Assembly: GCF_030409325.1 (NCBI RefSeq)
Contig: NZ_JAUFPR010000002.1
Coordinates: 62,001-126,000, forward strand
DNA: 64,000 nucleotides
Direction of reading: 5' to 3'
Source of the DNA: Mucilaginibacter aquaedulcis
GTDB lineage: Bacteria > Bacteroidota > Bacteroidia > Sphingobacteriales > Sphingobacteriaceae
Position 1 is the first letter of the stretch; the number at the start of each line of letters is the position of its first letter. Of the stretch, positions 38,534 to 47,016 are shown in pieces. The notes under the pieces are model-generated. The model did no database searches. It was not told where the DNA came from and was given only the letters and a program-made list of their open reading frames with translations. Made by a program: the position numbers and the translations under genes.

Positions 38534-39943
38534 ATGAAGAATTTTTTAGATCAGGATTTTTTACTGCAAACCAAAACGGCACAGCGCCTGTACCATGAAT
38601 ATGCAAGCTCGTTGCCTATTATTGATTACCACTGCCACTTGCCACCTGATCAGATAGCTAACGATATTAATTTCAAGAACCTGACCCATGCCTGGCTTTA
38701 CGGCGACCATTATAAATGGCGTGCTATGCGTGCCAATGGTGTTAACGAGGCTTTTATAACAGGCAATAAAACAGATCAGGAAAAGTTTGAAAAATGGGCC
38801 GAAACCGTACCATATACATTACGTAACCCACTATATCACTGGACGCACCTGGAGCTGCAACGTTACTTTGATGTTCACGATCTGCTTTCGCCTGCAACGG
38901 CTCAAAAAATATATACCGATTGTAATGCGAAAATTGTTACCCCGGAGTTCAGTGTGTGTAATATTCTGAAAGGCAAAAACGTAGAGGTAGTTTGCACCAC
39001 TGACGATCCGCTGGATAGTTTGGCTCATCATCAAAAAATAAAACAAGATGGGTATGCAATAAAGGTACTCCCTGCTTTCAGGCCGGATAAGGCCATGAAC
39101 GCTGATGATCTTGCTACGCTGAATAACTACATTGATCAGCTGCAACAGGTTGTTAATGCCGACATTGCAACACTTGACGATTACCTGAATGCCTTAAAAG
39201 GCCGCCATGATTACTTTGCCGCCAATGGCTGTACATTGTCTGATCATGGTTTGGAGCAGATCTATGCTGAGGACTACACGGAGAGTGAAATAGCTGCCAT
39301 CTTCCTGAAAATACGAGGCAAGCAAGCGTTGTTACCACTGGAGATACTGAAGTTTAAATCGGCCATGTTGTTTCAGTTTGCCGTGTGGGATCATGAAAAA
39401 AGCTGGGTTCAGCAGTATCATCTCGGTGCGCTCCGCAACAACAATACTCGCGGGTTAACCAACTCAGGCCCGGATACCGGCTGGGATTCTATCGGCGATT
39501 TTTCGCAGGGAGCGGCCTTGTCAAAGTTCCTGAACAAGCTTGATCTGAATAACCAGCTTACAAAAACCATCATCTATAACCTGAATCCTGCCGATAATGA
39601 GGTATTTGCCGCCATGACAGGTAATTTTAACGATGGCTCGGTTGCCGGTAAAGTTCAGTTTGGCTCAGCCTGGTGGTTTTTGGATCAAAAAGACGGGATG
39701 ACCAAACAGTTGAACGCCCTATCGAACATCGGCCTTATCAGCCGTATGGTAGGTATGCTTACCGATTCGCGCAGTTTTTTATCGTTCCCGCGGCATGAGT
39801 ATTTCCGCAGGCTGGTTTGTAACCTGTTTGCTGAAGATATTGAGAACGGAGAACTACCAAACGATATAGCATGGACGGGTAAGATCATCCAGGATATATG
39901 CTATTATAACGCTAAAAACTACTTTAACTTTGATCAGCAATAA
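38534..39943 (+). CDS. uxaC: Glucuronate isomerase
   Basis: Isomerises D-glucuronate to D-fructuronate (and galacturonate to tagaturonate). The 469-residue TIM-barrel protein carries the family metal signature IIDYHCHLPP near residue 30, the conserved LTHAWLYGDHYKWRAMRANG, the segment CTTDDPLDSL, and SRSFLSFPRHEYFRR near the C-terminus. Its stop overlaps the kdgK start by one base (TAATG), indicating translational coupling. Confidence 0.96.
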   Translation: MKNFLDQDFLLQTKTAQRLYHEYASSLPIIDYHCHLPPDQIANDINFKNLTHAWLYGDHYKWRAMRANGVNEAFITGNKTDQEKFEKWAETVPYTLRNPLYHWTHLELQRYFDVHDLLSPATAQKIYTDCNAKIVTPEFSVCNILKGKNVEVVCTTDDPLDSLAHHQKIKQDGYAIKVLPAFRPDKAMNADDLATLNNYIDQLQQVVNADIATLDDYLNALKGRHDYFAANGCTLSDHGLEQIYAEDYTESEIAAIFLKIRGKQALLPLEILKFKSAMLFQFAVWDHEKSWVQQYHLGALRNNNTRGLTNSGPDTGWDSIGDFSQGAALSKFLNKLDLNNQLTKTIIYNLNPADNEVFAAMTGNFNDGSVAGKVQFGSAWWFLDQKDGMTKQLNALSNIGLISRMVGMLTDSRSFLSFPRHEYFRRLVCNLFAEDIENGELPNDIAWTGKIIQDICYYNAKNYFNFDQQ

Positions 39944-40983
39944 TGAGTAACCCTTTTGAAAACAAATCGCCAAAAGGTAGTATACTTTCATTTGGCGAGT
40001 TACTGCTCAGGATATGCCCCGATGCAAACGGTGAGTGGCTGAACAATAATCAGTTACCCTTTTTTGTAGGCGGTGCCGAACTGAACGTGGCTACAGCGCT
40101 GGCCTTATGGGGCTTGCCATCGGCTTATTTTACAGCTTTGCCTGATAATGCCTTGTCTGATCAGATATTGAACTACCTGCAAGGCAAAAAAATTGATACC
40201 ACACCCGTTTTTAAACATGGCGACAGGATCGGTTTATATTACTTAACCCGTGGGAAGGATATTAAGAACAATGCGCTGATCTATGATCGCGCTAACTCGG
40301 CCTTTGCCACCTTAAAAACCGGCCAGGTTAACTGGGACAAGGTTTTGGATGGCGTAAGCTGGTTCCACTTCAGTGCTATTTGCCCGGCCATTAGTCAGGA
40401 TGCTGCCGATGTTTGCGCCGAGGTGCTGAAAGCAGCAACTGCCAGAAATATCACCATATCAGTTGATCTGAATTACCGCGCAAGGCTTTGGCAATATGGC
40501 AAACAGCCTATTGATATTATGCCGGAGCTGGTAAAACACGCCGATCTGATCATGGGAAATATCTGGGCGGCAGAAAGAATGCTGGGTATTGATATTGAGG
40601 AGGAAGTGACAGAATCGGGCCAAAAGAGCATCTATCTAAAGGAAGCTCAGAAATCATCTCAGGGTATCATGAAACAATATCCTAAATGCAAAGCCGTAGC
40701 CAACACTTTCCGTTTTGATGCCGGCGAGGGCATAAACTATTATACTGCTTTGTATGATGGCGATAAGTTGCATGCTTCGCAACAATACGATACGGATAAG
40801 GTGAAAGATAAGGTAGGCAGCGGCGACTGCTTTATGGCAGGCCTCATTTATGGTATGTATAATGATTTTGCACCGCTGGATACATTAGAGTTTGCTACTT
40901 CGGCGGCTTATCAGAAATTATTTATTGAGGGAGATGCAACCAATAATACGGTTGAGGAAATTACAAAAGCAATAAAATCATGA
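39943..40983 (+). CDS. kdgK: 2-keto-3-deoxygluconate kinase (PfkB family)
   Basis: Phosphorylates 2-keto-3-deoxygluconate to KDPG. A 346-residue PfkB-fold sugar kinase: the opening ILSFGELLLRICPD, substrate-side GGAELNVATALALWGLP, and the catalytic anion-hole motif KVGSGDCFMAGLIYG with its Asp base. Specificity for KDG follows from its position between uxaC and eda, overlapping both, rather than from the kinase itself. Confidence 0.92.
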   Translation: MSNPFENKSPKGSILSFGELLLRICPDANGEWLNNNQLPFFVGGAELNVATALALWGLPSAYFTALPDNALSDQILNYLQGKKIDTTPVFKHGDRIGLYYLTRGKDIKNNALIYDRANSAFATLKTGQVNWDKVLDGVSWFHFSAICPAISQDAADVCAEVLKAATARNITISVDLNYRARLWQYGKQPIDIMPELVKHADLIMGNIWAAERMLGIDIEEEVTESGQKSIYLKEAQKSSQGIMKQYPKCKAVANTFRFDAGEGINYYTALYDGDKLHASQQYDTDKVKDKVGSGDCFMAGLIYGMYNDFAPLDTLEFATSAAYQKLFIEGDATNNTVEEITKAIKS

Positions 40984-41639
40984 GTAAAAAAAATATAGTA
41001 CTGGATGCCATATTAACCCAGGGTTCGTTACCCTTGTTTTTTTATGAAGATGCCCAGGTGAGCCTTGAAATAACCAGAACCTTGTACAAGGCGGGTATCA
41101 GGGTATTTGAGTATACCAATCGTGGTGCTGCGGCACTTGAAAACTTTAAAGTGCTCAAAAAAGCGCAACAGGATGAAATGCCCGATCTGCAATTAGGCAT
41201 AGGTACCATTAAGGTTGCTGCTGAAGCAACCGCATTCATCGCTGCGGGTGCCGACTTTATTGTGGCTCCTGTTATAAACCCCGAAGTTGGGGCAATAGCC
41301 AAGGAGCACGATATGTTATGGATACCGGGCTGTATGACACCAACAGAAATCAATACCGCGCAACAACATGGCGCGGCCTTAATTAAATTATTCCCGGCCA
41401 ATATTTTGGGGCCGGAGTTCATGTCGTCGATAAAAGAATTATTTGCAGGGCAGTTATTTATACCAACAGGTGGGGTTGAGTTAAATATCGATAGTATCAG
41501 CACATGGTTCAATGCCGGGGTTTGCGCGGTGGGCATGGGAAGTAAGCTCATCAGCAAAAAAGTACTGGAAAATCGTTTGTATGATCAGCTGTATGCAGAT
41601 ACCCTGAAGCTAATGGAATTGGTGCAAGCCAGCAAATAA
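40980..41639 (+). CDS. eda: KDPG / 4-hydroxy-2-oxoglutarate aldolase
   Basis: Cleaves KDPG to pyruvate and glyceraldehyde 3-phosphate. The 219-residue class I aldolase has the general-base E44 (FEYTNRG) and Schiff-base K136 in the LIKLFPAN motif, plus the phosphate-binding FIPTGGVEL. It starts in a 4-base ATGA overlap with kdgK. It closes the Entner-Doudoroff end of the glucuronate route. Confidence 0.95.
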   Translation: MSKKNIVLDAILTQGSLPLFFYEDAQVSLEITRTLYKAGIRVFEYTNRGAAALENFKVLKKAQQDEMPDLQLGIGTIKVAAEATAFIAAGADFIVAPVINPEVGAIAKEHDMLWIPGCMTPTEINTAQQHGAALIKLFPANILGPEFMSSIKELFAGQLFIPTGGVELNIDSISTWFNAGVCAVGMGSKLISKKVLENRLYDQLYADTLKLMELVQASK

Positions 41640-41667
41640 CCTAAACAACCAATTAAAACCAATTATA

Positions 41668-42954
41668 ATGAAAGAAACCAAAGTTGGCAACTACAGATGG
41701 GTAGTAGTAACACTTCTATTTTTCGCCACTACTATAAACTATCTTGACCGGCAGGTTATAGGTTTATTAAAACCTGTATTAGAAATTCAATTTCACTGGA
41801 CTGAAACCGATTATGGCTATATCGTAATGGCATTTTCAACTGCCTATGCCATAGGGTTGCTGGCCTTTGGTGGTTTTATTGACAAAATAGGTACAAAATT
41901 AGGTTATACCATATCATTAATTGTATGGAGCATAGCAGCCATGCTGCATGCCATTGTTAAAAGTACATTTGGTTTCGGAGTGGTAAGAGCGGCGTTAGGT
42001 ATAGGCGAATCCGGTAACTTTCCGGCAGCCATTAAAGTTGTTGCGGAGTGGTTTCCTAAAAAGGAGCGGGCTTTGGCTACCGGTATATTTAATTCAGGTG
42101 CTAATATAGGGGCGGTGGTTGCTCCAATTATGGTGCCCTGGATATTGGGTGTTTATGGTTGGCAAATGGCCTTTATCATTACCGGTGCCATTGGTTTTAT
42201 ATGGCTTATATTTTGGTGGATATACTATGAGATACCATCTAAACATAAAAAAATATTGAAGGCAGAATTTGACCATATTCATAGTGATTTGGACGCTGCT
42301 GTGGGAAAGGATGAAAGTAAAATTAAGTGGGTTCAGCTTTTTGGAATCAGACAAACGTGGACTTTTGTTATCGGCAAATTTCTTACCGATCCTATATGGT
42401 GGTTTTTCCTTTTCTGGCTTCCATCTTACTTTTCAAGCACCTTTAATCTCGACCTTAAAAGACCAAGTCTCCCGTTAATTTTGGTTTATACAGCCACTTC
42501 AATTGGTAGTATTGGCGGTGGATACCTGTCATCATATTTTATAAAAAAAGGATGGCCTGTGTTTAAGGCACGCAAAACCTCTATGTTCATATTTGCATTA
42601 TGTGTGTTACCCATTATTTCGGCAAAATATGCAACTAATATCTGGCAGGCGGTAGCGCTTATCAGTTTGGCAGCGGCAGCACATCAGGCCTGGAGTGCAA
42701 ATATTTTTACTACAGCATCTGATATGTTCCCCAAAAGGGCGCTAAGCTCCATAGTAGGTATAGGGGGTATGGCTGGTTCAGTTGGTGGGATACTTTTCCC
42801 ACTGTTAGTAGGCAACATATTGGAGTTTTACAAAGAAGCAGGCCATTTAACTACCGGCTACAATATTATATTCTTGATATGTGGTTGTGCATACTTGCTG
42901 GCGTGGTTTATCATGCATTTACTATCGCCAAAAATGAAACCTGTTAATTTATAA
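41668..42954 (+). CDS. exuT: Hexuronate MFS transporter, ExuT-like
   Basis: A 428-residue inner-membrane proton symporter of the anion:cation symporter (ACS) branch of the MFS, with 12 predicted helices. ACS/ExuT features: TTINYLDRQVIGLLKPVL, GFIDKIGTKLGYTIS, GIGESGNFPAAIKVVAEWFP and GIGGMAGSVGGILFPLLVG. Position directly after eda supports glucuronate or galacturonate import. It is the last gene before a probable terminator. Confidence 0.88.
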   Translation: MKETKVGNYRWVVVTLLFFATTINYLDRQVIGLLKPVLEIQFHWTETDYGYIVMAFSTAYAIGLLAFGGFIDKIGTKLGYTISLIVWSIAAMLHAIVKSTFGFGVVRAALGIGESGNFPAAIKVVAEWFPKKERALATGIFNSGANIGAVVAPIMVPWILGVYGWQMAFIITGAIGFIWLIFWWIYYEIPSKHKKILKAEFDHIHSDLDAAVGKDESKIKWVQLFGIRQTWTFVIGKFLTDPIWWFFLFWLPSYFSSTFNLDLKRPSLPLILVYTATSIGSIGGGYLSSYFIKKGWPVFKARKTSMFIFALCVLPIISAKYATNIWQAVALISLAAAAHQAWSANIFTTASDMFPKRALSSIVGIGGMAGSVGGILFPLLVGNILEFYKEAGHLTTGYNIIFLICGCAYLLAWFIMHLLSPKMKPVNL

Positions 42955-42980
42955 CAGGCTATAGCTATCAGGGCATTTGC

Positions 42981-43014
42981 GGGGTGTTCGTTTTGAGATT
43001 GCGAACGCCCCTTT
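42981..43014 (+). terminator. Probable intrinsic terminator of the uxu operon
   Basis: GGGGTGTTCG pairs with CGAACGCCCC (one G-U) across an 11-base loop, followed by only TTT. The stem is strong but the U-tract is short. Confidence 0.5.
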
Positions 43015-43034
43015 ACCCTGAATTTAAATATCCT

Positions 43035-43268
43035 TTAAGCCTTACTAACGTGATCGGCCAACTCATCTATCCAGCCCGATAAATAAGGTTCTGTACCGGT
43101 TAGCCTGATCCATTGCCCGTCCGCATCTTTTGCTATGATCAGGTGCAATGTGCCGTCTATTGATTTAAATTCATAAGCATTAGCAAAATTAGGGTATGAA
43201 ATTGCTTCTACAATACCGTCAATCGAGCTGTCGGTGCCGGTAAGTGTTACTTCAAATTGTTGTTCCAT
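43035..43268 (-). CDS. Small hypothetical protein
   Basis: A 77-residue soluble acidic protein I do not recognise. It has alternating beta-type segments (QFEVTLTGTDSSIDGIVEAI, LHLIIAKDADGQWIRLTG) and a helical tail SGWIDELADHVSKA, with no signal peptide or cysteines. The ATG fits codon usage seen around it. It lies between convergent and divergent neighbours and may be a stand-alone gene. Confidence 0.6.
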   Translation of the reverse strand: MEQQFEVTLTGTDSSIDGIVEAISYPNFANAYEFKSIDGTLHLIIAKDADGQWIRLTGTEPYLSGWIDELADHVSKA

Positions 43269-43440
43269 AATCTATAAATTTATATGCTAACACGTTTTAA
43301 GGTGTTTGTGTTTGCCTGATATTAGGTTATAAAAAATGGTATGCAATTGTTTTTGCATGAGGTTCACAAAAATATTCTCAAACTGGTTTGTACTCAAACT
43401 TTTAACATCAGCTTGTTGTTTAGTTAATAATTCCAGAACA

Positions 43441-44373
43441 ATGAACCGATTACTTAATGCAAAATATTTCCAGGTAGCCCAAAGGATATGGGGCACCAGG
43501 CTACTGTTTGTTAATATATACATGATTGCCAATCGTCCCGGCTCGGCAAAGGGTTGGGTTTTGATAGATACAGGATTAAAAGGCTCGTCGGCCAAAATAA
43601 TAGCTATGGCCGAGGCTTTGTTTGGCCCGGGTACCAAGCCATCGGCAATTATACTTACCCATGCTCACGGCGACCATGCCGGCGGTTTACCCGAACTTTT
43701 AAAACACTGGAACGTGCCTGTATATGCTCACCGGCTTGAAATACCTTACTTAACTGGCCTGTCATCATATCCACCTCCCGATCCGTTTGTGGGCGGCGGA
43801 TTAATGAGTCTAGCCTCTGTATTTTTTCCGGTAAAACCTTTAAATATCCGGCACAGGATCAGAGCCATAGATGTAGAAGAGGGGATACCCGAATTGCCCG
43901 ATTGGAAAGTAATTGAAACCCCGGGACATTCGCCCGGTCATATATCTTTATACTTACCGGTAAGTTCCGTTTTGCTGGCAGGCGATGCCGTGGCCACTAC
44001 AAAAGCTGAGTCGGCCATATCGGTATTTAATTATACGGGCAAATTATGCGGCCCGCCAAAATATTTTACCATGAACTGGGAGGCTGCCGCTGCATCGGTA
44101 CGTAAAATCGCAGCTGTTAATCCGCGCACCATCGCTCCGGGTCATGGACTTGTTATGCGTGGCCGCGAACTACAGGATGCCTTACAGGAACTCGCGGAAA
44201 ATTTTGAAGAAGTAGCCATGCCATCAAGCGGAAGATATCTGAACAATCCGGCCATGACCAACGAAACAGGTGTTACCTATGTACCTCCCTTTGTAAGCAG
44301 TGCAGAATTTAAAGTCGCGGTTTCGTTTGCTGCAGCCTTTGCCGGGTTTATGATCATGCGGCAGTTGAGGTGA
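43441..44373 (+). CDS. MBL-fold metallohydrolase
   Basis: A 310-residue metallo-beta-lactamase-fold hydrolase. The start at MNRLLNAKYF is chosen; 35 further in-frame codons upstream look unlike protein. The zinc motif HAHGDHAGG, the second site ETPGHSPGHISLY, the aspartate LLAGDAV and the last His in IAPGHGL are all present. A C-terminal hydrophobic run (FKVAVSFAAAFAGFMIM) could peripherally anchor it. The substrate is unknown. Confidence 0.86.
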   Translation: MNRLLNAKYFQVAQRIWGTRLLFVNIYMIANRPGSAKGWVLIDTGLKGSSAKIIAMAEALFGPGTKPSAIILTHAHGDHAGGLPELLKHWNVPVYAHRLEIPYLTGLSSYPPPDPFVGGGLMSLASVFFPVKPLNIRHRIRAIDVEEGIPELPDWKVIETPGHSPGHISLYLPVSSVLLAGDAVATTKAESAISVFNYTGKLCGPPKYFTMNWEAAAASVRKIAAVNPRTIAPGHGLVMRGRELQDALQELAENFEEVAMPSSGRYLNNPAMTNETGVTYVPPFVSSAEFKVAVSFAAAFAGFMIMRQLR

Positions 44374-44396
44374 GTAATAATCTTTGAGTTTGAAAA

Positions 44397-44571
44397 TTTG
44401 TCATTGCGAGCGAAGCGTGGCAATCGCGAATTTGTCTGAACCAGGATTACACTGATTTATTGGATTAAAGGATTTTATTTTAGTTTTTTTTATAATCGTG
44501 GTAATCCCTTAATCCCCAAAATCGTGGTTCAGACAAATTCGCGATTGCCACGCTTCGCTCGCAATGACAAA
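44397..44571. repeat. 175-bp inverted repeat with perfect 47-bp arms
   Basis: The left arm (44397-44443) begins TTTGTCATTGCGAGCGAAG, and the right arm (44525-44571) is its exact reverse complement, ending CGCTCGCAATGACAAA. The 81-base centre contains further inverted GGATTAA/TTAATCC words. No coding content; it looks like a mobile or dispersed palindromic element. Confidence 0.9.
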
Positions 44572-44605
44572 ATATTAGTCGTAACCAGCGGCAACAGAAG
44601 AAAAA

Positions 44606-44697
44606 TGTCTGAACCAGGATTAAACAGATTTGTTGGATTAAATGATTTTGCTATGATTTTGGATAATCATGGTCATCCCTTTAATACCAAAAATCGC
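44606..44697. repeat. Partial second copy of the inner repeat
   Basis: Begins TGTCTGAACCAGGATTA, which is also in the 175-bp element just upstream (44434 onward), and continues with similar GGATTAAATGATTTT text. The outer arms are missing. It is in direct orientation to the first copy and lies just before the DUF3820 gene. Confidence 0.7.
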
Positions 44698-44761
44698 TGT
44701 CCATTCGATTCATCAAATTATCTGCAACGGGAATAAATTCTATATTTACACAGTGAAAAAC

Positions 44762-44986
44762 ATGCAACCTGACCCGAAAATACTTGTTGATATTGTACAA
44801 ATGCGGATGCCTTATGGTAAATATAAAGGCACTATCATTGCCGATATACCTATCAGTTACCTGGAGTGGATGGCCGGCAAGGGTTTTACAAAAGACAAAA
44901 TGGGCATGTTGTTGTCAACCACCTTTGAGATCAAAACTAATGGGCTCAGCGAAATACTCACCATAGTGAAAAAGTCGTTAAGATAG
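44762..44986 (+). CDS. DUF3820 family small protein
   Basis: A 74-residue soluble protein. The core MPYGKYKGTIIADIPISYLE and WMAGKGF match the DUF3820 pattern, in which a small fold with a conserved YGKYKG loop is seen. A GTG three codons upstream is an alternative start; ATG at 44762 is preferred. Its exact role is unknown; the family has been loosely linked to quorum-sensing-regulated factors and exonuclease fragments. Confidence 0.75.
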   Translation: MQPDPKILVDIVQMRMPYGKYKGTIIADIPISYLEWMAGKGFTKDKMGMLLSTTFEIKTNGLSEILTIVKKSLR

Positions 44987-45078
44987 GATAGGAGACTCGC
45001 TTCAAGATTACCTTTTTCTGACATCTGCCTGTAAGGATTGCGCCGTATATTCGACTAACAACATAAAATCATTATATC

Positions 45079-45726
45079 ATGAACAAGTTGATGTTATATA
45101 TAGCAGGGCTTTTTTTGTTTGTTGGCTGTGCCAGCGGACAATCATCTGATAAGTTTGCCAAACTACCACAGCCCAAAGCAGGCGAAGCAGTTGCCACTTT
45201 TGGTGGGGGCTGTTTCTGGAGCATGAGCGAGGCCATGTCTGAGCTTAAAGGTGTGAACAAAGTAATTTCAGGATATGCAGGCGGCGATACCAAGAACCCA
45301 ACCTACAGGGAAGTGAGTTCGCAAAATACCAACCATGCCGAAACAGTGCAGGTTTATTACGATCCTCAAATAATAAGTTACGAAAAGCTTGTAGAGGGTT
45401 TTTTCTTCGCGCATGACCCCACCACGCTGAACCGTCAGGGGCCCGATGAAGGTACTGATTACCGTTCTATAGCTTTTTACCGTACTCCCGAAGAAAAGAA
45501 TATTTTGCTGGCCACCATTAAAAAAGTGAACGAATCAAAGCATTATAATAATCCTGTAGTAACTCAGGTAGTGCCATTCACCAACTTTTATCCTGCCGAA
45601 ACCTATCATCAGAGCTATTACCGAACCCATGGCGATAACCCTTACATTGAAAGTGTTTCAGAACCCAAAGTTTTGAAATTCAGAAAAGCTATGATCGCTG
45701 ATCTGAAACCGGAGTTTAGGAATTAA
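45079..45726 (+). CDS. msrA: Peptide methionine sulfoxide reductase A, lipoprotein
   Basis: Repairs oxidised methionine (S-sulfoxide) in exported proteins. A 215-residue protein with a lipoprotein signal, LFLFVGC, lipid Cys at C17, and the MsrA catalytic GGGCFW with C45. The segments GVNKVISGYAGGDTKNPTYR and PDEGTDYRSIAFY are conserved. Lipidation suggests it works at the periplasmic face. It is followed by a palindromic repeat. Confidence 0.95.
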   Translation: MNKLMLYIAGLFLFVGCASGQSSDKFAKLPQPKAGEAVATFGGGCFWSMSEAMSELKGVNKVISGYAGGDTKNPTYREVSSQNTNHAETVQVYYDPQIISYEKLVEGFFFAHDPTTLNRQGPDEGTDYRSIAFYRTPEEKNILLATIKKVNESKHYNNPVVTQVVPFTNFYPAETYHQSYYRTHGDNPYIESVSEPKVLKFRKAMIADLKPEFRN

Positions 45727-45763
45727 TATATTGGAATTTGTGCTTTATCCCATTTAACATTAT

Positions 45764-45847
45764 GTCATTTCGAACGATAGTGAGAAATCTTATACGCGCA
45801 GGGTATCGCACGTATAAGATCTCTCCTCGTACCTCGTTCGAGATGAC
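45764..45847. repeat. Inverted repeat, GTCATTTCGA family copy 2
   Basis: Begins GTCATTTCGAACGA and ends TCGTTCGAGATGAC, with inner AGAAATCTTATACG and CGTATAAGATCTCT arms. It has the same architecture as 31044-31159 but a shorter loop. It lies between the convergent msrA and corA genes. Confidence 0.8.
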
Positions 45848-45882
45848 AATTGTTTTTTGTTGACTGTTATGATTTGTAACAC

Positions 45883-47016
45883 CTACAACTTATTAAACCA
45901 GCCTTTTCTCCAAAATACTACCACCTGTATAATGGCTATTAAAAACATGAAGATAAGGGCGTAAACATAGCCGTGGCGCCAGTAAAGTTCGGGCATGTTA
46001 TCAGGTATGGTATGGCCATGATCATCCTGGCGTGAAAAGTTCATGCCATAAATACCGGCAATGAAGGTAAGGGGAATGAAAATTACCGATATAATGGTGA
46101 GCACCTTCATAATCTCGTTCATCCTGTTACTTACCATTGATAAGTAAAGATCAATGATGCTGGAGGTTACCTCTTTATAATTTTCAATGAGGTCCATAGC
46201 CTGGATGCAATGATCATAGGCATCGCGCAGGAAAACTTTAACTTCTGACGTTATCAGCGGGTTTTCGGACCGGATCATATCGTTGATCTTATCGCGCTCG
46301 GGCCAGCTCGCCCTGCGTATAATGATCAGCGTACGCTTAATTTGCTGCGAATTAAACATGATGCTTTTATCAGCATCGGAGTATACCTTATCCTCAATGG
46401 CGTCAAGTTTATCGCCAATATGGGCCAGTATTAAAAAGTAAGTATCTATAATGGTATCGGTTAAGGCATAGCACATATAGCCTGGCCCGGCAGTACGGAT
46501 AGCACCTTTGCCAGCTTTTAAGCGGGCTTTAACCGCTTCAAAATGTTCATGATAATCCTCCTCAAAGCTGATGATCAGGTTATCTTTAATAATGCAGGAA
46601 AACTGGTTGTTTATCAGTTCATCCTCCTTGTTAAAGTGTACTATACGGCTGGTACAGAAGGCATAGCCGTCATACTCATCAAATTTGGGGCGCTGGTGAG
46701 TGTTGGCTATATCTTCCAGCACCAATGGGTTTATACTCAGGTGAACACCTATCTGTTCAATCAGTTCCGCATCGCCCAAGCCATTTACCTTGATCCAGTG
46801 GGTCCACTTAGCGCGGCCGTCGCATTTTTTAAACTGATCAAGTATTACTTTAATACTTTTGCCTTCAGATATGATCAGATCATCCTTATTATATGAAAAT
46901 ATGGCAATATGCGGCTTTACGGCATCTTCCGGAATTACAATAAGCCCGGGACTATCGCCAACGTTGCCTGCAAGTTTGCGTACCTTATATTTTACACGCT
47001 TTATCCTGCTGTCCAT
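45883..47016 (-). CDS. corA: CorA magnesium/cobalt transporter
   Basis: A 377-residue divalent-cation channel. The long N-terminal cytoplasmic domain is followed by two C-terminal membrane helices with the selectivity signature GMN in FIAGIYGMNF, then YALIFMFLIAIIQVVVFW. Its ATG directly follows the WbqC stop codon with no spacer, so the two are co-transcribed. It ends toward a palindromic repeat. Confidence 0.95.
   Translation of the reverse strand: MDSRIKRVKYKVRKLAGNVGDSPGLIVIPEDAVKPHIAIFSYNKDDLIISEGKSIKVILDQFKKCDGRAKWTHWIKVNGLGDAELIEQIGVHLSINPLVLEDIANTHQRPKFDEYDGYAFCTSRIVHFNKEDELINNQFSCIIKDNLIISFEEDYHEHFEAVKARLKAGKGAIRTAGPGYMCYALTDTIIDTYFLILAHIGDKLDAIEDKVYSDADKSIMFNSQQIKRTLIIIRRASWPERDKINDMIRSENPLITSEVKVFLRDAYDHCIQAMDLIENYKEVTSSIIDLYLSMVSNRMNEIMKVLTIISVIFIPLTFIAGIYGMNFSRQDDHGHTIPDNMPELYWRHGYVYALIFMFLIAIIQVVVFWRKGWFNKL

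Larger units (their letters stand above)
44374..44761. other. 388-bp gap filled by repeats
   Basis: Nearly all of this gap is the 175-bp inverted repeat at 44397-44571 and a partial second copy of its inner part at 44606-44697. The predicted frames through it are repeat-derived and not annotated. Confidence 0.6.

Noticed and set aside
41042-41557. 171-codon minus-strand frame opposite eda
   Set aside because: Antisense of a gene with intact catalytic residues; no family signature.
31181-42954. Polysaccharide utilisation locus (PUL) for xylan
   Set aside because: There is no SusC/SusD pair and no xylanase or glucuronidase in the region; only monosaccharide catabolism and inner-membrane uptake are encoded.
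44524-44736. 70-codon frame before the DUF3820 gene
   Set aside because: Its first half is the right arm of the 47-bp inverted repeat and the rest is the second repeat copy.
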